Assembly (NCBI GenBank): GCA_937922785.1
Contig: CALAJQ010000023.1
Location: 186,001 to 250,000 of the forward strand
Source of the DNA: an uncultured Acidimicrobiales bacterium
GTDB lineage: Bacteria; Actinomycetota; Acidimicrobiia; Acidimicrobiales; SZUA-35
Direction: 5' to 3'
Length of the DNA: 64,000 nucleotides
In this document: one piece after another, positions 59,848 to 64,000 of the stretch
How positions within the stretch are numbered: position 1 is the first letter of the stretch
Layout of the letters: each line of letters starts with the position of its first letter
The notes under the pieces: generated by a model
Told to the model about the DNA's origin: nothing
Databases searched by the model: none
The model's input: only the letters and a program-made list of their open reading frames with translations
Program-made: the position numbers and the translations under genes

Positions 59848-60630
59848 TTAGCCCTCGTAGCTGTCGCTGCCCGCCAGGGCGGCTTGAAGATCTGAGTGAT
59901 CGCCGATCCAGTCGACGACCATCTCTCCGAATACGTGAGGTTGATCGACTTCGACCAACCCCTGTTTGAACAATTCCAGAATCGCCAAGAATCGAACGAC
60001 TATTTCAAGCTTGTCGTCCAGCTCCTGGGTGAACTCTCGGAACGAGACAGTTTTGTTCGACTCAAACCGGTCGAGTAGTTCGCCAATGGCGTCAGTCACG
60101 CTTGCCTTCACCTGGGTCACGTGAAACAGCGACACCTCAGGCTTAGGCGGAGGCGGGCGCATGGCTCGCAGGAAAGCGTTTTCGATCTGTTGAGGCCGTA
60201 CGCCTTCTAATAAGTCTGGGGTGAGGCCGATGAACTGTTCCTCGATGCCGGCCCTGCGAGGTTGAACCAAAGATGCGCCTTCGGCCAACCTTTCGAACAC
60301 TCGTGCAGTGTCTTTGAAAGTCTTGCACTCAAGCAGTCTGCTGAGCAGCAGGTCACGTTCTTCCCAAAGAGAGAACTCTTCGTCAAGGTCGATGTCACTT
60401 GAAACTGGGAGCAGCCGGCGGCACTTAAGTTCAACCAAGGTTGCAGCGATCAGCAAGAATTCGGTGGCGACTTCGAGGTCGGTTTCTTCCATCTTGGCCA
60501 GCTCAGCCATGTAAGCGTCGACGATATCGGCGAGCGCGATTTCGTATAGATCGACTTCGTCCTTAACGATTAGGTGAAGGAGTAAGTCAAACGGACCGGC
60601 GAATGCCGGAGTTTCCACCTGAACTGCCAC
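59848..60630 (-). CDS. scpA: Segregation and condensation protein ScpA (kleisin)
   Basis: 260 residues. N-terminal AFAGPFDLLLHLIVKDEVDL with YEIALADIVDAYM is the SMC-neck-binding kleisin start; EFLLIAATLVELKCRRLLPV follows. The C-terminal winged helix (VVRFLAILELFKQGLVEVDQ) contacts the SMC head. First gene of the scpA-scpB-rluB-aroH-tyrA-cmk-plsC run. The ~90-bp gap to the divergent DJ-1-like gene must hold both promoters. Confidence 0.95.
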   Translation of the reverse strand: MAVQVETPAFAGPFDLLLHLIVKDEVDLYEIALADIVDAYMAELAKMEETDLEVATEFLLIAATLVELKCRRLLPVSSDIDLDEEFSLWEERDLLLSRLLECKTFKDTARVFERLAEGASLVQPRRAGIEEQFIGLTPDLLEGVRPQQIENAFLRAMRPPPPKPEVSLFHVTQVKASVTDAIGELLDRFESNKTVSFREFTQELDDKLEIVVRFLAILELFKQGLVEVDQPHVFGEMVVDWIGDHSDLQAALAGSDSYEG

Positions 60631-60722
60631 GAATGCAGAGGGTAATGCACTTGGAGACTTGTTTTGTGGTCCTCCGGCGTCAATTCCAGCCAGATCACAC
60701 CGTCGGCGTGTAATGCTGGGTT

Positions 60723-61349
60723 ATGACCAAGACCATCGGAATCGTCACGCTGCCTGCTTTCAACGAGATCGACACTTTTGTGGCCACCCGAATGCTTGAC
60801 TCTGTACCAGAACTGACGGTTGAATTGGTTGGTCCAGACGCCACAGCGGTTTCGGCTGCTGGGGTCGAGGTAACGACGCCGGGCTACTGGACTTCGCTTT
60901 CTGACTATGCCGCTGTTGTGATCGGTAGCGGGATGCGGACGTTCGAACTGATTGCCGATGATGCGCTGATGGACGCAATCGGTTCGAATCTGAGCGACGC
61001 TCAGCTGGTTGGTTCGCAGTGCTCGGGGGCGGCGATCATGCAACGCGTCGGGCGGCTGGGCAGCAACCCAGTCTGCACCGACCGTATGACGGCCCCGCAC
61101 CTTGAGGCAATTGGCGTTGAGGTGACCTTTGAGTCATTCCGGGCCGACGGCGTGACCGCAAGCGCCGGCGGCTGCCTGTCTTCTGCTTACCTCGGGTACT
61201 GGATTATCGACCAACTTGTTGACCGGGCCGCAGCCGACCTAGCCCTATCCAAAGTCGTGCCCGTGGGTGAAGAAGCTGACTACCAGGCTCGGGTAGACAA
61301 ACTAATCCCGGCCGGCTCTGATTCTGTCGCTATAACCTCTTCTTCGTGA
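60723..61349 (+). CDS. DJ-1/PfpI-family protein
   Basis: 208 residues, class I glutamine-amidotransferase-like fold. The nucleophile elbow is GSQCSGAAIM with the expected Cys; N-terminal IGIVTLPAFNEIDTFVATRM is close to the AraC-associated PfpI branch (DUF4066 type) but no DNA-binding domain is attached. The active His of peptidase members is not obvious. Role might be aldehyde or isocyanide hydrolysis or stress protection (inference). The trpS start overlaps its stop by 4 nt (GTGA). Confidence 0.85.
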   Translation: MTKTIGIVTLPAFNEIDTFVATRMLDSVPELTVELVGPDATAVSAAGVEVTTPGYWTSLSDYAAVVIGSGMRTFELIADDALMDAIGSNLSDAQLVGSQCSGAAIMQRVGRLGSNPVCTDRMTAPHLEAIGVEVTFESFRADGVTASAGGCLSSAYLGYWIIDQLVDRAAADLALSKVVPVGEEADYQARVDKLIPAGSDSVAITSSS

Positions 61350-62317
61350 CTCGAGTATTTTCAGGCATCCAGCCTTCTGGCACCATCCACCTCGGCAACT
61401 ACGTCGGTGCTCTCATGAACTGGGTGAAGATGCAAGACGAAGCCGATGCGATTTACTGCATCGTCGATCTCCATGCTTTGACCCTGCCCCAGGAGCCGGG
61501 CGAGATCGCACAAGGGACCATCGACGCCGCAAGGGTTCTGCTTGCGGTCGGAATCGACCCGGAAGGCTCGACGCTGTTCGTGCAGTCTCACGTTCGTGAA
61601 CACAACGAGCTGAACTGGATCATGCAAACAGTCACCGCATACGGCGAACTCGGCCGCATGACTCAGTTCAAAGACAAATCCGAGCGAAACGTATTCACCA
61701 GTGCTTCGCTGTTTACCTACCCGGCTCTGCAGGCCGCCGACATCTTGTTGTATGACACCGATGTCGTTCCGGTCGGCGACGACCAACGTCAACACCTTGA
61801 GCTCACTCGCGACGTTGCCGCTCGGTTCAACTCTCGTTACGGCGACACATTGGTTGTACCTGAACATCGGATCCCACCGTCAGGAGCGAGGGTCATGGAT
61901 CTCCAGAACCCCGAGAACAAGATGAGCAAGTCCCTCGACTCACCCGCCGGCACGGTCAACATCGACGACACTCCGGCCCAAATCGCCAAGAAGTTCAAAC
62001 GGGCCGTGACCGACAACGACAACGAGGTTCGTTATGACCCTGCCTCCAAACCGGGCGTTTCAAACTTGTTGTCAATCCTCGGGGCGATGACCGACACAGA
62101 GCCTGAAACCTTGGCCGAAAGCTATACCCAGTACGGTCAATTGAAAGTCGACACTGCCGAAGCCGTTATCGAGAAAATCCGACCGATCCAAGAACGTTGG
62201 GAAGCGCTCGACGAGGCAACAATCAAGGCCCATCTGGAAAACGGCGCCAATAAGGCAAGGGCCGTAGCCCAGCCAGTAATGCAAAGAGTGAGAGACGCCG
62301 TAGGGCTCTACCAGTAG
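61346..62317 (+). CDS. trpS: Tryptophanyl-tRNA synthetase
   Basis: 323 residues. The class I HIGH-like motif lies in FSGIQPSGTIHLGNYVGAL and KMSKS in NPENKMSKSLDSPAG; GDDQRQHLELTRDVAARFN is the tryptophan-site helix. GTG start overlapping the DJ-1-like stop. Attaches Trp to tRNA-Trp. No T-box or leader is present since translation couples to the preceding gene. Confidence 0.97.
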   Translation: MTRVFSGIQPSGTIHLGNYVGALMNWVKMQDEADAIYCIVDLHALTLPQEPGEIAQGTIDAARVLLAVGIDPEGSTLFVQSHVREHNELNWIMQTVTAYGELGRMTQFKDKSERNVFTSASLFTYPALQAADILLYDTDVVPVGDDQRQHLELTRDVAARFNSRYGDTLVVPEHRIPPSGARVMDLQNPENKMSKSLDSPAGTVNIDDTPAQIAKKFKRAVTDNDNEVRYDPASKPGVSNLLSILGAMTDTEPETLAESYTQYGQLKVDTAEAVIEKIRPIQERWEALDEATIKAHLENGANKARAVAQPVMQRVRDAVGLYQ

Positions 62318-62328
62318 GCGAGACAAAT

Positions 62329-62362
62329 GCAAGCACCGATTTTGGTTAACGACGGCGCTTGC
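62329..62362. terminator. Possible bidirectional terminator hairpin
   Basis: GCAAGC-a-CCG pairs with CGG-c-GCTTGC around a 14-base loop, between the converging trpS and XRE genes. The hairpin includes the stop of the XRE gene. There is no strong T-tract, so the call is weak. Confidence 0.35.
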
Positions 62363-63800
62363 GTTCTAGGAATTCGTACACCTCGATGATGTCCACCCCT
62401 GGGAACACCGAAAACTTGCGGTTCGCTGCCGGAAGCGCAGCCAGAACGTGGCTTCGTTCTGCGGCCGAGGGCCAGGCAGCCGATTCATAACGTTCGGCCA
62501 ACTGAGGGTCAGGTCGCAAGGCGTCCGCCGTTGAGTCGATGCGCCGCGTGGTTTCCGAACCGCGAAAGAACTTGGCGAACTCTTGAGACGACCCGACAGT
62601 TATTGCTGAAGCCGCTTTGGTCTGGGCGTTCTCGATGTAGCTGGAGCAGAAGAACACACCTTTGTCTGTTGTCGTGTGCTGGTGGTGAAGTAGGAAAGTG
62701 TTCGAAACCGCAAATGCTTGACGGCTCCCCCACTTGCGTGGGACCCGCAACCCTTCAATCGAACCATGGGCGTCGGTTGGGAACGGCACGTCGTTGTTCT
62801 CATAGGCCTTAGAGATGAGACCTTCACGGTCGGTCCGCAAGAAATGGACAGGCAGACCAAGGTGTTCTGTAGCTAGGTTTGTGAAGCGGTGCGCTGCCAT
62901 CTCATATGACACGTAGAACGATTCCTTGAGGTCCTCGATTGAGATGTCCTGGTCTTCGTAGCCCCGTGCCAACAGATCAACTGCTGGCTGCTCTGGCACC
63001 AACATCGCTGCAGCAAAGTAGTTCGACTCGACGCGGTGCCGGATATAGCTTTCGAAATCGGCCGGCTCTTCGTGACCAAGGACAAAGTGACCAAGCGTTT
63101 GGAACAAAACCGAGCGGGCATCACGCAAGCGGATGTCTTCGCGCAGCGGGATGTAAATGATCTTGCGCTCACGGTCGGTAATCGAACGAGTGGAACGGGG
63201 CATGCCCTGGGACCGTTGAACCGTAAATCCGAAGTGTGCAATCGCATCAGTCACTAGGCGTTCAGTAATTGGGCCAGAACCCGGATAATCGATTGCTCGG
63301 AGTGTGCTTGAGACCGCATTTTCGATGTCCCCGAAGTAGTTGTTTCGGGTGCGCATTTCGTTTCGCAACGCCAGGTTGGCTTCCCTTGCTCGATCGCCCG
63401 CCCGACGCCGCTCTCCTCCGGCGGCCCTTTCGACAGTTGCTCCCAGACTCACCAAATGCTCAAGCACCTGGTCATCCAACTTCGAGCTTGGCTTCTGCGG
63501 GGCCAGATCCAAGGCCTGGTACTGAGGTGTCGCCTGAAGCCGGGCCCATTCATGCTCCAGATAAGCCCGGCGATTCGGAGGGTCCGACACCAACAGATCG
63601 GTAACTTCACAGCTCAGAGCCTCGGCAAGGGTCGCAATTGTGTCGAGCTTTGGTTCGATATGTCCGTTCTCAAGCTGAGATAGGTAGGGCCCCGTCTTGC
63701 CAGACTTGGCACCGAGATCGCCCAAAGTCATCCCCAACTCTTTGCGGCGATGTCGAACGTGTTCACCTAGGTATGGAAACTTTCGCTCAATTTCGGCCAT
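62346..63800 (-). CDS. XRE-family regulator with COG3800/ScfR-like (RamB-type) C-terminus
   Basis: 484 residues from ATG 63800 (an ATG four codons earlier is also in frame). N-terminal Cro/CI helix-turn-helix (HVRHRRKELGMTLGDLGAKS, YLSQLENGHIEPKLDTIATL). The long C-terminal part has an IrrE/ImmA-like region (KIIYIPLREDIRLRDARSVL, FQTLGHFVLGHEE) in which the zinc HExxH is not present, then a ScfR-like end. RamB and MccR of this type control acetate, propionate and fatty-acyl metabolism (family knowledge). The Cys cluster common near the C-terminus in that family is not seen. A divergent gene starts at 63946. Confidence 0.87.
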   Translation of the reverse strand: MAEIERKFPYLGEHVRHRRKELGMTLGDLGAKSGKTGPYLSQLENGHIEPKLDTIATLAEALSCEVTDLLVSDPPNRRAYLEHEWARLQATPQYQALDLAPQKPSSKLDDQVLEHLVSLGATVERAAGGERRRAGDRAREANLALRNEMRTRNNYFGDIENAVSSTLRAIDYPGSGPITERLVTDAIAHFGFTVQRSQGMPRSTRSITDRERKIIYIPLREDIRLRDARSVLFQTLGHFVLGHEEPADFESYIRHRVESNYFAAAMLVPEQPAVDLLARGYEDQDISIEDLKESFYVSYEMAAHRFTNLATEHLGLPVHFLRTDREGLISKAYENNDVPFPTDAHGSIEGLRVPRKWGSRQAFAVSNTFLLHHQHTTTDKGVFFCSSYIENAQTKAASAITVGSSQEFAKFFRGSETTRRIDSTADALRPDPQLAERYESAAWPSAAERSHVLAALPAANRKFSVFPGVDIIEVYEFLERKRRR

Positions 63801-63945
63801 TGGAACCCCCAATCGGCAGCAAAGTAGTCGGCTAGTTGAAACTATCGTAAAAGTTATACCTTCCCATCGGCGGCACCTCAGAGCATCTGAATTGCACGAT
63901 CTACAAAAGTGAGCGATCGCGGCAGAAGCCTGACAGAATCATCAG

Positions 63946-64000
63946 ATGCCTGAGCTGCCTGATCCATTCTCTGAACCATTCGGCACCATCTTTGCGCCAT
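63946..64000 (+). CDS. Start of an unidentified gene (3' cut by window)
   Basis: ATG followed by 17 codons open to the edge (PELPDPFSEPFGTIFAP). Too short to identify. A proline-rich, acidic start, divergent from the XRE regulator with ~145 bp between starts, so it is a candidate target of that regulator. No clear Shine-Dalgarno sequence. Confidence 0.4.
   Translation, partial: MPELPDPFSEPFGTIFAP

Noticed and set aside
63831-63860. TTGAAA ... TTATAC as a promoter for the right-edge gene
   Set aside because: Spacing is only 12 bp, too short for a standard sigma-70-type promoter.

Overview
The window reads as chromosomal DNA of a free-living actinobacterium, most likely of class Acidimicrobiia (inference). 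The main evidence is a complete Pup-proteasome locus (pup, dop, pafA, prcB, prcA, mpa) with the paired WYL regulators pafB/pafC. A gcvH / FHA / MerR / DUF151 / MerR block matches the order known around mycobacterial Rv1826-Rv1830, and helY sits beside tatB-tatC. Gene packing is very tight, with many 1-4 nt overlaps, convergent genes that share stop codons, and no stretch over 300 bases without a gene. Base composition looks moderate in GC and even. I see no insertion sequence, prophage or CRISPR array.

Left part (1-14 kb): two secreted FN3 proteins (the first cut by the window edge) and a secreted metallophosphoesterase all end in a DUF4214 module. They flank a compact minus-strand metabolic run (SpoU methylase, CaiB/BaiF CoA-transferase, threonine aldolase, two SDRs) and a DEAD-box helicase. 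From 13.7 to 19 kb lie a tyrosine recombinase, a long RG-rich protein, a GNAT enzyme, two small actinobacterial-type proteins and a LysM/lytic transglycosylase.

19-31 kb: one overlapping run, tatB-tatC-helY, then a DAGK-C-terminal-like protein and a tandem-domain ThyX homologue. Next come a GDPD with a barnase/barstar pair, two tandem type I signal peptidases, and pafC/pafB. 31-41 kb holds the proteasome cluster: pafA, prcA, prcB, a PAP2-like membrane protein on the other strand, pup, dop, mpa and a translationally coupled S9 prolyl oligopeptidase.

41-64 kb: histidine phosphatase, a GGDEF cyclase, the MerR/DUF151/MerR/FHA/gcvH block (interrupted by a kinase-like gene), a CDP-alcohol phosphatidyltransferase, a DUF2079 membrane protein, yedK placed directly after a tRNA-Pro, a SpoIIE phosphatase, der, a DUF512 radical-SAM protein, ispH, plsC, cmk, tyrA, aroH, rluB, scpB, scpA, a DJ-1-like protein, trpS and an XRE regulator.

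Points judged most worth following: the ThyX-like protein whose signature is split between two domains; the shared DUF4214 C-terminus on three secreted proteins; FN3 repeats locked at exactly 276 bp; yedK starting 4 nt after a tRNA; the coupling of mpa to an oligopeptidase; and the barnase/barstar operon.
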